Counted from the first letter of the stretch, positions 1 to 7,247 are shown. The stretch: 10,143 nt of DNA from Chloroflexota bacterium (GCA_016200725.1 JACQEE010000327.1:1-10143), one strand, 5' to 3'. Notes: generated from the letters alone by a model not told the origin. Numbers and translations: made by a program.

Positions 1-1978
1 CGACCAGACCGCCGTGATCAAGCGCGCGATGCAGGACGCTCACATCGATTCGAAGCAGTTCTCGCCGGGTGTCCTGAAACACGCTATCTCGGCCGCGAAG
101 TCCAAATTGCTCACGCCAGCCGAGTTCTCGCAGACCCGCGCCTCCTATTTCGACGAGGTCATCCTCCGGGTCTACGAGCGCTACGAGGACATCCTGCGCC
201 GCGCGAACGCCGTCGACTTCGACGACCTCATCATGCGCCTCGTCCGCATGCTCGAGCACAATGCCGAGGTGCGCGACAAGTACCAGAACCGCTTCGTGCA
301 TGTGCTCATCGATGAGTTCCAGGATACGAACCTGGCGCAGTACCGCATGGCGAAGTTGCTTGCCGGTAAGTACCGCAACCTCGCGGTCGTCGGCGACCCC
401 GACCAGTCGATCTACTCCTGGCGCCAGGCTGACATCACCAACATCCTCAACTTCGAGCGCGACTTCCCCGATGCGAAGGTGGTGAAACTCGAGCAGAACT
501 ACCGCTCCACGAAGACGATCCTCTCCGCCGCCGGGAAGGTCATCGAGTTGAACCAGGCGCGCAAGGCGAAGGAGTTGTGGACGGACAACCAGCAGGGCCT
601 CCCAATCACGGTTCACGACGCCACCAACGAGCAGGACGAGGCGCTCTTCGTCGTCAACGAGATCGACAAACTCGTGAAGGAGGGCCACAAGCCTGGCGAC
701 TGCGCAGTTCTTTTCCGCACCAATGCCCAGTCCCGCCCGCTGGAAGAGGCCTTCGTGCGCTACGGCCTGCCCTACCGCCTCATCGGCGCGATGCGCTTCT
801 ACGAGCGGCGCGAGGTGAAGGATGTCCTGGCCTATCTGCGCCTCGTCCACAACCCGTTCGACGACATCAGCCTTTTGCGCATCGTCAACGTGCCCTCGCG
901 CGGCATCGGCGAGCGCACACTCGACGAACTCCAGGCCTGGGCGGGCGCGAACGGCGTCCCCGTCTACACGGCCATCCAGATGCTTGAGCGGGAAACTGCG
1001 AGCAGCGAGCCAACCTCCGCCGTCCGTGGTTTGACAGGCTCACCACGAACGGGTGCTGAACTGCCGCCTGAACTCAACCCGCGCGCTACTCGGTCGCTGA
1101 TCGCCTTCCTGCAACTGATCGACGCTCTCCGCGAGGAGTCGAACAAGATGCCCATCGCCGACTTCGTCGACGCGCTGCTCGCCAAGACGGGCTACCGCGA
1201 CGCGCTGCTCGCCAGCGACGACGACGGCGAAGAGCGCCTCGAGAACGTCATGGAATTGCGCACGGCCGCCGAGGAGATGTGGCACCTCGACCCCGGCGAG
1301 GCGCTGCCCACCTTTCTCGAGCAAGTCGCGCTCGTCGCCGACACGGATAACCTCGACCAGCGCGCCAATGCGACGAACCTGATCACACTGCACCAGGCGA
1401 AAGGCCTGGAGTTTCCCGTGGTCTTCATCGTGGGCATGGAAGAGGGCATCCTGCCGCATCAACGGTCGTACGACGACCCTGCGCAGATGGAGGAAGAGCG
1501 GCGCCTTTGCTACGTTGGCATGACCCGCGCCCGCGAGCGGCTCTACCTGCTTCGCGCCTACCGCCGTTCGGCGATGGGGCGCAGCGGCTCCAACCCGCCC
1601 TCGCGCTTTCTCAAGGACCTGCCTAGCGAACTAACCACTTCGCCGCGACGCGCCGCTCGGCAGTCGTCGTTCCTTCCCTCCACGAACCGCGCGTCGCCCG
1701 CCAACCCCGGCGGGCTCAGCGCGAAGTCCTGGATGCCAGCGCACTTCCGCAAGGATGCTGCCTCGCCAAACGGGGGGCCCCACCGCGAGTCTGGCGACGC
1801 TGCGCCTGTCGCCCCCGCCTTCAAGTCCGGCGAACGCGTCAAGCATCCTACGTTCGGCGATGGCATCGTCGTTGCCTGCAAGCCGAGCGGCGGCGACCAG
1901 GAAATCACCGTGGCCTTCCAGGGCGTCACCGGTGTGAAGAAACTGCTGATGCAATACGCCAAGTTGGAGCGGGTGTGA
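1..1978 (+). CDS. pcrA: PcrA/UvrD-type ATP-dependent DNA helicase (5' end cut by window)
   Basis: Superfamily 1 3'-5' DNA helicase acting in nucleotide excision repair, replication and removal of blocked RNA polymerase. The frame is open from base 2 with no start codon that fits the family, so the N-terminus, including the Walker A loop, lies outside the window. Numbering from the GTG at base 14, I see VDFDD (67-71), the Walker B motif IDEFQD (99-104), GDPDQSIYSWR (127-137), QNYRST (161-166), motif V as TLHQAKGLEF and motif VI as YVGMTRARERLYL. The last 52 residues (603-654) match the PcrA/UvrD C-terminal Tudor-like domain that contacts RNA polymerase, so the 3' end is complete. The linker before it is low in conservation, as usual. 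An extra stretch of roughly 25 residues around 325-352 contains a palindromic DNA repeat read in frame. The gene converges on the DinB-like gene with a 19-base gap. Rep is less likely because of the C-terminal domain. Confidence 0.95.
   Translation, partial: DQTAVIKRAMQDAHIDSKQFSPGVLKHAISAAKSKLLTPAEFSQTRASYFDEVILRVYERYEDILRRANAVDFDDLIMRLVRMLEHNAEVRDKYQNRFVHVLIDEFQDTNLAQYRMAKLLAGKYRNLAVVGDPDQSIYSWRQADITNILNFERDFPDAKVVKLEQNYRSTKTILSAAGKVIELNQARKAKELWTDNQQGLPITVHDATNEQDEALFVVNEIDKLVKEGHKPGDCAVLFRTNAQSRPLEEAFVRYGLPYRLIGAMRFYERREVKDVLAYLRLVHNPFDDISLLRIVNVPSRGIGERTLDELQAWAGANGVPVYTAIQMLERETASSEPTSAVRGLTGSPRTGAELPPELNPRATRSLIAFLQLIDALREESNKMPIADFVDALLAKTGYRDALLASDDDGEERLENVMELRTAAEEMWHLDPGEALPTFLEQVALVADTDNLDQRANATNLITLHQAKGLEFPVVFIVGMEEGILPHQRSYDDPAQMEEERRLCYVGMTRARERLYLLRAYRRSAMGRSGSNPPSRFLKDLPSELTTSPRRAARQSSFLPSTNRASPANPGGLSAKSWMPAHFRKDAASPNGGPHRESGDAAPVAPAFKSGERVKHPTFGDGIVVACKPSGGDQEITVAFQGVTGVKKLLMQYAKLERV
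1020..1052. repeat. Palindromic repeat element inserted in frame in the helicase gene
   Basis: Two 11-base arms, CCGTCCGTGGT (1020-1030) and ACCACGAACGG (1042-1052), are inverted repeats with a single mismatch around the loop TTGACAGGCTC. As read in the gene it encodes VRGLTGSPRTG, between AIQML and the NPRATRSL helix that are normally close together in PcrA. The look of it (arm, GACAGGCTCACCACGAACGG core) resembles dispersed intergenic palindromes I recall from bacterial genomes, but I cannot confirm this here. No second copy is visible in this window. Confidence 0.7.
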
Positions 1979-1997
1979 CGAGGGTCAGAGGTCGCGG

Positions 1998-2534
1998 CTA
2001 GTAGAACGCCAACTTTTCCATGCCTCGCATCAGTCCGCGCAGGTAGGACACCTGGCCGCCGTGTACGAGGATCTCTTTCGTCAGCAGGATCATATACCGC
2101 GATCGCGGCACCATTCCGCCGCTGGGCCGGTACCACTGAACGGGCTCATCCCACTGCGTCTGCGTCACCGACGACAAGTACCCCCGCGTCTGGTCCCGCG
2201 CCGCCGTTGCATAGGCGAGCAGCGTGTTGCGTCCTGGTGACTTGAACTTGGCCAGATCGGCGACGGTGTGCAGGCCGCCGTTGTTCTTCGGATCGGCGGG
2301 CATCCTGAATCGCTGGTGCCAGCCGCGCGAAATCCATAGTTGCGGCTGGCCGGACTGCCGCGGCACCATCGTGTCCTCGACGCGCGCCGTGTGCCACATC
2401 AGCCACGCGATCGAGTTGCACTGCGGCGTTGGCTGCCTAGCGATCTCTTCCTCGGTCAGCCCGTCTGTCGCCTTCAGCAGGTCGGCCCACGCCTCGTCGA
2501 TGGCTATAAGCAAATCTCGAGTACGTTGTAACAT
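1998..2534 (-). CDS. DinB-like four-helix-bundle protein
   Basis: 178-residue protein of the DinB/YfiT-like superfamily, usually a metal-binding four-helix bundle; some relatives are thiol (bacillithiol or mycothiol) S-transferases, but most have no known reaction. The family signature is NSIAWLMWHTARVEDTM (40-56), a helix carrying the first presumed metal ligand His48. The last helix holds VHGGQVSYLRG with His158; the residue four before it is Glu154, where many relatives have a second His, so the metal triad may be altered. The ATG at 2534 is preceded by GGGAGG (2541-2546 on the minus strand), a well placed ribosome site. It begins 15 bases after the stop of the CoA-binding subunit gene, so it is probably the last gene of that operon. 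Any tie to acyl-CoA metabolism is inference from this position. Substrate unknown. Confidence 0.85.
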   Translation of the reverse strand: MLQRTRDLLIAIDEAWADLLKATDGLTEEEIARQPTPQCNSIAWLMWHTARVEDTMVPRQSGQPQLWISRGWHQRFRMPADPKNNGGLHTVADLAKFKSPGRNTLLAYATAARDQTRGYLSSVTQTQWDEPVQWYRPSGGMVPRSRYMILLTKEILVHGGQVSYLRGLMRGMEKLAFY

Positions 2535-2549
2535 CCCCCACCTCCCGCT

Positions 2550-3956
2550 CTAGCGTCCAGACCAGTAATCCAGCGCCTTGCGATAGGCCACCGATGCCCG
2601 TGCGAACGAGGGGAACGCGAGCACGCCCTTGTCGCGTAGCAACTCGCGCAACCCGATAGCCTCGCGCTCCATCGCGGTCGCCGTCAGCATGGCGAAGAAC
2701 GGTTTGCGCGCCTTCTTGGCGAACTCGCCGACCGCGTCGTAGAAGTCCGGCTGCCCTTCCTGCTTGCGACGCCGCCCCACCGCCGCGACGAACATCTCCA
2801 GCGCCAGGAAGTCCGTGTGCGTATCCGCGTCGAGGATGCCGAGCAACTTGTTGACGACCTCTGTCGATTGGAAGTTCCACGATACGTCGAGCGGGTTCTT
2901 GTACGACCCGCCGATCACGTTGAAGAACGCGCCGAGTTCCTTGTACGATTGGTCGCTGAGCAGCGGCACTTGCAACCCCTGCTTCGCGAACGTGTCCGTG
3001 ATGACGACGGACTCGCCGCCCGTCATGCAGACAAGCACGCCTCGCGGCCCCGTCAATCGCGGCAATTTGAGCAGCGCCGCTGTGGTGTCGCACAGTTCGT
3101 CGAGGCTGTCCACGCGCACCGCGCCCGTCTGTCGCAGCATCGCCTCCCATACCGCCTGCGACGACGCTAACGAGCCTGTGTGCGAGGACGCGGCTCGCGC
3201 GCCCGCCTCGGTTTGTCCACCCTTCCAGATGAGCACCGGCTTCTGCCGCGCGACCTTGCGGAGCACCTCGAAGAACCGCCGCCCGTCCTTTACGCCCTCG
3301 ATGTACGCGCCAATGATCTTCACCTCGGGGTCTTGGCCGAAGTATTCGAGGTAGTCAGGCACATCCATGAGGGCTGCGTTGCCGATGCTCACCGACTTCG
3401 CCAGCTTGATGCCGTGGATGGCGTTGAGCGTGGTGCTGAAATAGATCGTGTGCGTCCCGCTCTGGCCGATGAAGCCCACGGGGCCGCTCTCGCCGTGATA
3501 TTGGTCGCTGTTGTGACGGACGCCCGCCTTCGGGTTGAACAGCCCCATGCAGTTAGGGCCGATGAGCGGCAGGTTCGCCTCCCGCGCCATCTGCGCGATT
3601 CGCGCCTGGAGTTGCTTGCCTTCCTCGTCCGTCTCCGCGAAGCCTGACGTGAATGCCGCCACGCCGCCGACCTTCGCCTTGATGCAGTCCGCCAGAATGA
3701 TCGGCACCACCTTGCGTGGCACCGCCAGCAGCACATAGTCGATCGGCCCCGGCACCTCGAGGATGCTCTTGTAGTTCTTGATGCCGAGTTCTTCGATGCC
3801 TGGTATCTCGCGGTCGTCCAACTGCACCGAGAAGAGCCGCCCCGTCACAGTCTTCATGCTCTTTAGCCAGTTGTAATTCGTGGCCTTCTTGTCCCCAACG
3901 ACCACCACCGTCTTGGGGTTGAACACGCGATCGAGCGTCTTGGCATCAAACGGCAT
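2550..3956 (-). CDS. ADP-forming acyl-CoA synthetase, CoA-binding (alpha-type) subunit
   Basis: 468 residues, the usual length of the alpha part of NDP-forming acyl-CoA (acetyl-CoA) synthetases, which interconvert acyl-CoA plus ADP and phosphate with free acid, CoA and ATP. Visible in order: an N-terminal CoA-binding Rossmann domain (about 10-135, with VVVVGDKK and then GPNCMGLFNP at 133-142), a succinyl-CoA-ligase-like domain starting at GFIGQSG (161-167), the SHTGSLA segment at 258-264, and a third ligase domain (about 300-460). His259 in SHTGSLA corresponds to the family's phosphohistidine. The nucleotide-like loop is unusual: GDKKATNYNW instead of the common GASxxxxKxG, and GFIGQSGTHT instead of xxSQSGAL, so the acyl group used may not be acetate. 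AAGGA lies about ten bases before the ATG. It follows the ATP-grasp subunit gene by 75 bases and precedes the DinB-like gene by 15. It is a separate protein here, whereas many bacteria have a fused chain. Confidence 0.9.
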   Translation of the reverse strand: MPFDAKTLDRVFNPKTVVVVGDKKATNYNWLKSMKTVTGRLFSVQLDDREIPGIEELGIKNYKSILEVPGPIDYVLLAVPRKVVPIILADCIKAKVGGVAAFTSGFAETDEEGKQLQARIAQMAREANLPLIGPNCMGLFNPKAGVRHNSDQYHGESGPVGFIGQSGTHTIYFSTTLNAIHGIKLAKSVSIGNAALMDVPDYLEYFGQDPEVKIIGAYIEGVKDGRRFFEVLRKVARQKPVLIWKGGQTEAGARAASSHTGSLASSQAVWEAMLRQTGAVRVDSLDELCDTTAALLKLPRLTGPRGVLVCMTGGESVVITDTFAKQGLQVPLLSDQSYKELGAFFNVIGGSYKNPLDVSWNFQSTEVVNKLLGILDADTHTDFLALEMFVAAVGRRRKQEGQPDFYDAVGEFAKKARKPFFAMLTATAMEREAIGLRELLRDKGVLAFPSFARASVAYRKALDYWSGR

Positions 3957-4031
3957 GATTCATTCCTTGCCTGATGAGGACACTATCGACTACCAGCGAT
4001 TCCTCGAGCCTCTCGAAAGAGCGGTGTCGCG
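3957..4031 (-). other. 75-base spacer between the two synthetase subunit genes
   Basis: Longer than the other gap in this cluster. Read on the minus strand it holds a small hairpin (TCGAG, loop AGG, CTCGA at 4016-4004, extendable by two G-T pairs) followed by the AAGGA ribosome site of the alpha gene. There is no U-tract, so it is not a standard terminator. No convincing promoter is seen. It may affect mRNA stability or the ratio of the subunits; that is speculation. Confidence 0.35.
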
Positions 4032-4733
4032 CTACGCCGTCTGCTCCAGCACAATCCGGGCATCCACCGCCGCGATCCCCTTTTTGTAGGCGAACACGGG
4101 GTTCAGGTCGAGTTCCTTAATCTCCGGGTGCTTCTCCACGAACGCGGAGACGCTCAGGATCGCTTTCTCCAGGCTGGCGACATCCGCCGGGTCCTGGCCT
4201 CGATACCCTTCGAGCACCTTGTATGCCTTGATGTCGTGGACCATCTGCGACGCGTCGCGCGCGGTGAGCGGCACCACGCGGAAGGCTACGTCCTTGAGCA
4301 CTTCGACAAGGATGCCACCAAGGCCGAACATCATCACCGGCCCGAACTGCGGGTCCTTTGACATGCCGATGATCACTTCGGTGCCCGCCTTCGCCATAGG
4401 CTGCACCGACACGCCGTGGATGTTCGCGCTCGGCGAGGCCTTCTTCGCTGCGGCCATGACCTCGTCGAAGGCCTTGCCCACCGCTGCGTCGTCGGCCAGC
4501 CCCAACTTCACGCCGCCGATATCGCTCTTGTGCACGATGTCCGGCGACACGATCTTTAGCACGACCGGATAGCCCATCTCCTTGGCCGTCTTCTGCGCCT
4601 CCGCCTTTGTCTTCGCCAGCTTCGTCTCTACCACTGTGACGCCCGCCTCGCGAAGGACCTGTTTCGCCTCGACTTCGGTGAGCAGCGTCCGGTTCTCTTT
4701 CCGCGCAACGGCCACGATCGACTCAACAGACAT
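4032..4733 (-). CDS. ADP-forming acyl-CoA synthetase, ATP-grasp (beta-type) subunit
   Basis: 233 residues, typical of the stand-alone beta subunit, an ATP-grasp domain that binds the nucleotide and passes phosphate to or from the alpha subunit. Evidence: the opening LLTEVEAKQVLREAGV helix, then GYPVVLKIVSPDIVHKSDIGGVKL around 54-77. His68 in HKSD matches the second phosphohistidine described for archaeal enzymes. Further on are GTEVIIGMSKDPQFGPVMMFGLGG (117-140) and ELDLNP (207-212), a metal-binding end motif of the domain. All key residues seem present, so it should be active. The ATG at 4733 follows AAAGGA at a slightly long spacing. It is the first gene of a minus-strand cluster with the alpha-type subunit and the DinB-like gene, and has its own promoter at 4774-4801. 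Together the two subunits would give an alpha2-beta2-type enzyme for substrate-level ATP formation from acyl-CoA, or acid activation. Confidence 0.9.
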   Translation of the reverse strand: MSVESIVAVARKENRTLLTEVEAKQVLREAGVTVVETKLAKTKAEAQKTAKEMGYPVVLKIVSPDIVHKSDIGGVKLGLADDAAVGKAFDEVMAAAKKASPSANIHGVSVQPMAKAGTEVIIGMSKDPQFGPVMMFGLGGILVEVLKDVAFRVVPLTARDASQMVHDIKAYKVLEGYRGQDPADVASLEKAILSVSAFVEKHPEIKELDLNPVFAYKKGIAAVDARIVLEQTA

Positions 4734-4773
4734 GGGGAATCCATCCTTTCAAATCTCGGGAAATGCCTCGCAC

Positions 4774-4801
4774 AGTATAGCCGTGAGCAATACGGATGCA
4801 A
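4774..4801 (-). promoter_or_regulatory. Sigma-70-type promoter of the acyl-CoA synthetase operon
   Basis: On the minus strand, -35 TTGCAT (4801-4796) and -10 TATACT (4779-4774) are separated by 16 bases. Transcription would start near 4767, giving a leader of about 34 bases before the ATG at 4733. Both boxes are close to consensus in otherwise GC-rich DNA. Confidence 0.6.
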
Positions 4802-4806
4802 TCACG

Positions 4807-4817
4807 CCCGAATCGGG
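4807..4817. promoter_or_regulatory. Small palindrome upstream of the -35 box, possible operator
   Basis: CCCGAATCGGG is a perfect inverted repeat with 5-base arms around one base. It sits five bases upstream of the -35 box of the synthetase operon and five bases after the stop region of the SRPBCC gene. Position fits an activator or repressor site, but it may equally be the stem of a very short hairpin at the 3' end of the SRPBCC transcript. No regulator gene lies nearby. Confidence 0.25.
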
Positions 4818-4822
4818 TGCTG

Positions 4823-5302
4823 CTATTTCTTTTCCGCCTTGTCACCCTTCGCCAGCTTGTTGATGCTGTTCAATGACTCGCGCAGTTCTTTGCCCATTAC
4901 GCGGCCGCCGGCGAGCAGGCTCTGCACCCACGCGATCCCGAACGGCGCCTTCCACTCGTACGCCAGTGTCACCGTCGTCCCTATCTTCTCGTCCTTGAGC
5001 AGGAGCGACGTGCGAAAGTCCTGGACGCCCCGCGTTGCACGGCCATCGACGGATTCGCTGAGGTTGCGCACGACGATGGCGGCCTGGGGCTCCCAGCGCT
5101 CCACCTCTTGCTCCGTCTCCACCTGGTGCCCGTACATCGTCCGCGACACGCGCTGCCTCCTGCCCACGCCCTCCGCCGGCCCCGCGATGTGCGCGACGGT
5201 CTCCGCTCCGCTGTACCACTCCGGTATCCGCCCCATCGGCGCCACCACCGCCCACACCTGCTCCGGCGACGCGAATGTAAACTTTCTCCGCGACACTTTC
5301 AT
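4823..5302 (-). CDS. SRPBCC (START/Bet v1-like) family protein
   Basis: 159 residues, the usual length for this helix-grip fold, which encloses a hydrophobic cavity for small organic ligands; members include polyketide cyclases, aromatase-like proteins and lipid carriers. The pattern is typical: first strand MKVSRRKFTFASPEQVWAVV, then PEWYSGAETVAHIAG, a central RVSRTMYGHQVETEQEVERWEP (roughly 50-72), a TTVTLAYEWKAPFG strand, and a long amphipathic C-terminal helix ending in a lysine-rich tail (KGDKAEKK). No catalytic residue can be assigned. The ATG at 5302 has GGAGG eight bases before it and a TATAAT just upstream. It lies before the synthetase operon on the same strand, 89 bases away, but the latter has its own promoter. 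Divergent from the Yip1-like gene. Substrate unknown. Confidence 0.85.
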   Translation of the reverse strand: MKVSRRKFTFASPEQVWAVVAPMGRIPEWYSGAETVAHIAGPAEGVGRRQRVSRTMYGHQVETEQEVERWEPQAAIVVRNLSESVDGRATRGVQDFRTSLLLKDEKIGTTVTLAYEWKAPFGIAWVQSLLAGGRVMGKELRESLNSINKLAKGDKAEKK

Positions 5303-5323
5303 CGGCTCACCCTCCGGCAGCGG

Positions 5324-5329
5324 ATTATA
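5324..5329 (-). promoter_or_regulatory. Perfect -10 box (TATAAT) of the SRPBCC gene
   Basis: TATAAT on the minus strand, 21 bases before the ATG at 5302. Transcription would start near 5317, giving a leader of only about 15 bases that still holds the GGAGG (5315-5311). No recognisable -35 box at 16-18 bases. Confidence 0.45.
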
Positions 5330-5362
5330 GCGATTCGACGGCCTAAGCCTCTCGCGGTGGAT

Positions 5363-5371
5363 TGCTAAACT
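5363..5371 (+). promoter_or_regulatory. Extended -10 promoter of the Yip1-like gene
   Basis: TGC followed by TAAACT (5366-5371) fits an extended -10 element; the -35 region is weak. The start of transcription would be near 5378, about 20 bases before the ATG at 5398. GGAGG (5389-5393) lies only four bases from the ATG, a short spacing. It forms a divergent promoter pair with the SRPBCC gene within 95 bases. Confidence 0.4.
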
Positions 5372-5397
5372 AGATAAAACGCTCCCACGGAGGTCAT

Positions 5398-5952
5398 ATG
5401 GCCCAGAACACTGGTCCCATGTCCGTGCGCAGAACGAGTTTCGTCGACCGCATGATCGGCGCAGCCGAACTCGACTCGTCGATCTACCGCGAGGTCGAGC
5501 ACGACCACGAGGCGAATTGGCAGGCTATCGGCGTCGTCCTCCTCGTCAGCCTCGCCTCAGCTATCGGCGGCGCCAGACACGGCGGTGGCGGCTTCGTTTT
5601 CGGCTTCGTCGTTGCGCTCGGCGCCTGGCTCATTGCCTCTGGCCTCGTTCTTTTCATAGGCACCAAGATCATGCCGGAGAAGCAGACGGAGGCGGACTGG
5701 GGTCAGGTTATGCGCTGCATGGCCTTCGCCTATTCGCCAGCCATCCTCACCATCTTCGCGATCATCCCCTTTCTCAGCGGCGTCATCTTTTTCGGCACAT
5801 GGGTCTGGGTGATCATCGCCACCGTCATCGCCGTCCAGGAGGCGCTGGATTACACCGAGACCTGGCGCGCCGCCGTGGTCGTGCTCCTGGGCTGGATTGG
5901 CTTCATCATCCTTCGGTCGATTTACTTGAGCGCCTACCACGCCTTCAAATAG
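5398..5952 (+). CDS. Yip1-like integral membrane protein
   Basis: 184 residues with a soluble N-terminus of about 40 residues and about five hydrophobic segments: near 42-59, 66-88, 108-124, 126-146 and 157-173. The third segment begins AFAYSPAIL, like the short tyrosine-proline signature found in bacterial Yip1/DUF1282-type proteins. The N-terminal part (FVDRMIGAAELDSSIYREVEHD) matches the way such small proteins begin, with an acidic amphipathic stretch just before the first membrane helix. There is no signal peptide, so it should insert through its first helix in the cytoplasmic membrane. The role of bacterial members is unknown. It has its own promoter-like sequence, and the next gene also seems separately promoted, so neighbours give no functional clue. 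Confidence 0.75.
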   Translation: MAQNTGPMSVRRTSFVDRMIGAAELDSSIYREVEHDHEANWQAIGVVLLVSLASAIGGARHGGGGFVFGFVVALGAWLIASGLVLFIGTKIMPEKQTEADWGQVMRCMAFAYSPAILTIFAIIPFLSGVIFFGTWVWVIIATVIAVQEALDYTETWRAAVVVLLGWIGFIILRSIYLSAYHAFK

Positions 5953-5963
5953 CCGCGGCCCGA

Positions 5964-5992
5964 TTGCAAAACGAGCAGTTGAGCGGCATACT
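5964..5992 (+). promoter_or_regulatory. Promoter of the amidohydrolase gene
   Basis: TTGCAA (5964-5969) and CATACT (5987-5992) are spaced by exactly 17 bases in the 76-base gap between the Yip1-like and amidohydrolase genes. The leader would be about 30 bases and includes a strong ribosome site, GGGGAGG (6016-6022), six bases before the ATG. Confidence 0.5.
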
Positions 5993-6028
5993 ACGGCCAA
6001 ATCGACCTGGTGGCAGGGGAGGCTAGCG

Positions 6029-7189
6029 ATGCTCGACATCCCGACGAAACCTTACGGCAAACTCGACCTCATTTCCGCGGATGACCACATCATCGAACCT
6101 GGCAACGTGTGGACCGACCGCGCGACGGGCCGTATGAAGGACAAGGCCCCGCGTGTCGTCGTCAGCAAGGACGGCGTGGAGATGTGGAAGGTCGAAGAGC
6201 GCATGTCGCCCAACATCGGCCTCTCCACCATGGCCGGCAAGAAGTTCGAGGAGTACACCGTCAAGGCCCAGAACTTCAAGGACATGCGTCCTGGCTGCTA
6301 CGACGCCAAGGCCCGTATCAAGGACATGGACCTCGACGGAGTCAAGACGTCCATCTGCTTCCCCGCCGTGCCAGGCCTCGGTGGTGAAGGTCTGATGAAC
6401 ATCAAAGACACCGAGTTGCGCGACTGGGCCTTCTCTACCTACAACGACTACCTCACCGACGAGTTCCAGGCCACCGCGCCCGGCCGTCTCATCGGCCTAG
6501 GTGTGCTCCCACTCACCGAGCCTGAGAAGGCCGTCGTTGAATTGAAGCGCATCGCCAAGAAGGGCATCCGCGGTCTGACCTTCCCCTTCTGGATCGAAGG
6601 ACTCGTCACTGATGCCAAGCCGCTCATCGACCCCATGTACGACATCGTCTGGTCCGCCTGCGAAGAGTCCGATCTGCCCGTCAATCTGCACATCTCTTCG
6701 AAGAGCCGTGGCGCGACATCCGTCTTGAGCGCCAACATCCCCGGCATGGCCGAGGCCTTCATCACGGCCTCGCCGCTCATCAACTTCGAAATTCTCTCCC
6801 AAATCATCTGGACCGGAGTCCTCGAGCGCCACCCCAAACTCAAAGTCATCTCCAGCGAAGGCGGTATTGGCTGGGTGCCCTACTTGCTCGAGCGCGCGGA
6901 CTACACCTTCAACCGTCATCGCTACTGGACGAAGTCGCAGTTGAAGGCCAAGCCCTCCGAATACTTCCACCGCCAGTGCTACGTCTGCTTCATCTCCGAC
7001 CGCACCGGTGTGATGATGCGCGACGTCATCGGCGTCGACAGCCTCATGTGGGAGGCCGACTACCCGCACACCGACACCACCTGGCCTTTCAGCCACGCCC
7101 GCGTCGAAGACTCCCTCGCAGGCGTCCCCGCCAAAGACCGCAAAAAGATTGTCTACGACACCGCCGCCCGCCTCTACAACCTCAATTAG
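6029..7189 (+). CDS. Metal-dependent amidohydrolase, ACMSD-like (Amidohydro_2) family
   Basis: 386-residue TIM-barrel hydrolase or decarboxylase of the amidohydrolase superfamily, cytoplasmic (no signal peptide). Metal-site features are visible: ADDHIIEP at 17-24 gives the Asp-x-His pair (D18, H20) with the following Glu23; VNLHIS holds His221 at the end of a barrel strand; SSEGGIGWVPYLLERAD (275-291) and WEADYPHTDTTWP (341-353, with Asp344) form the C-terminal active site. These are typical of a large branch found in actinobacteria, proteobacteria and Chloroflexota, often close to aromatic or acyl-CoA catabolism genes, whose substrates are mostly unknown. The ACMSD-type reaction is a decarboxylation, so hydrolysis should not be assumed. 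Start is set by GGGGAGG six bases upstream. It is followed by a strong terminator, so it is probably a single-gene unit. The nearby crotonase and synthetase genes suggest catabolism of organic acids, but this is only inference. Confidence 0.9.
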   Translation: MLDIPTKPYGKLDLISADDHIIEPGNVWTDRATGRMKDKAPRVVVSKDGVEMWKVEERMSPNIGLSTMAGKKFEEYTVKAQNFKDMRPGCYDAKARIKDMDLDGVKTSICFPAVPGLGGEGLMNIKDTELRDWAFSTYNDYLTDEFQATAPGRLIGLGVLPLTEPEKAVVELKRIAKKGIRGLTFPFWIEGLVTDAKPLIDPMYDIVWSACEESDLPVNLHISSKSRGATSVLSANIPGMAEAFITASPLINFEILSQIIWTGVLERHPKLKVISSEGGIGWVPYLLERADYTFNRHRYWTKSQLKAKPSEYFHRQCYVCFISDRTGVMMRDVIGVDSLMWEADYPHTDTTWPFSHARVEDSLAGVPAKDRKKIVYDTAARLYNLN

Positions 7190-7210
7190 CCAGCACCTCC
7201 CGCGGTTTTC

Positions 7211-7247
7211 TGAAAAGGGGGCGGCTTCCGGGCCGCCCCTTATTTCA
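7211..7247. terminator. Rho-independent terminator after the amidohydrolase gene
   Basis: GGGGCGGC (7218-7225) pairs with GCCGCCCC (7232-7239) across a TTCCGG loop, an 8-base GC stem. It is flanked by TGAAAA on the left and TTATTTCA on the right, so the structure continues with one bulged G and gives a U-rich tail on the plus strand and an A/T-rich tail on the minus strand. It begins 21 bases after the amidohydrolase stop. The gene to its right is also on the plus strand, so the forward direction is what matters. Confidence 0.85.

Noticed and set aside
1031..1041. The palindrome at 1020-1052 as a CRISPR repeat or insertion sequence end
   Set aside because: Only one copy is visible, no target duplication or transposase is present, and there are no spacers.
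2437..3150. Open frame of 237 codons on the minus strand overlapping the DinB-like and synthetase alpha genes
   Set aside because: Alternative frame of the same strand, with repetitive Arg/Gly-rich translation; the two overlapping genes have recognised families and ribosome sites.
5953..6028. Terminator after the Yip1-like gene
   Set aside because: No stable stem followed by a U-tract; the gap instead shows a promoter-like pair.
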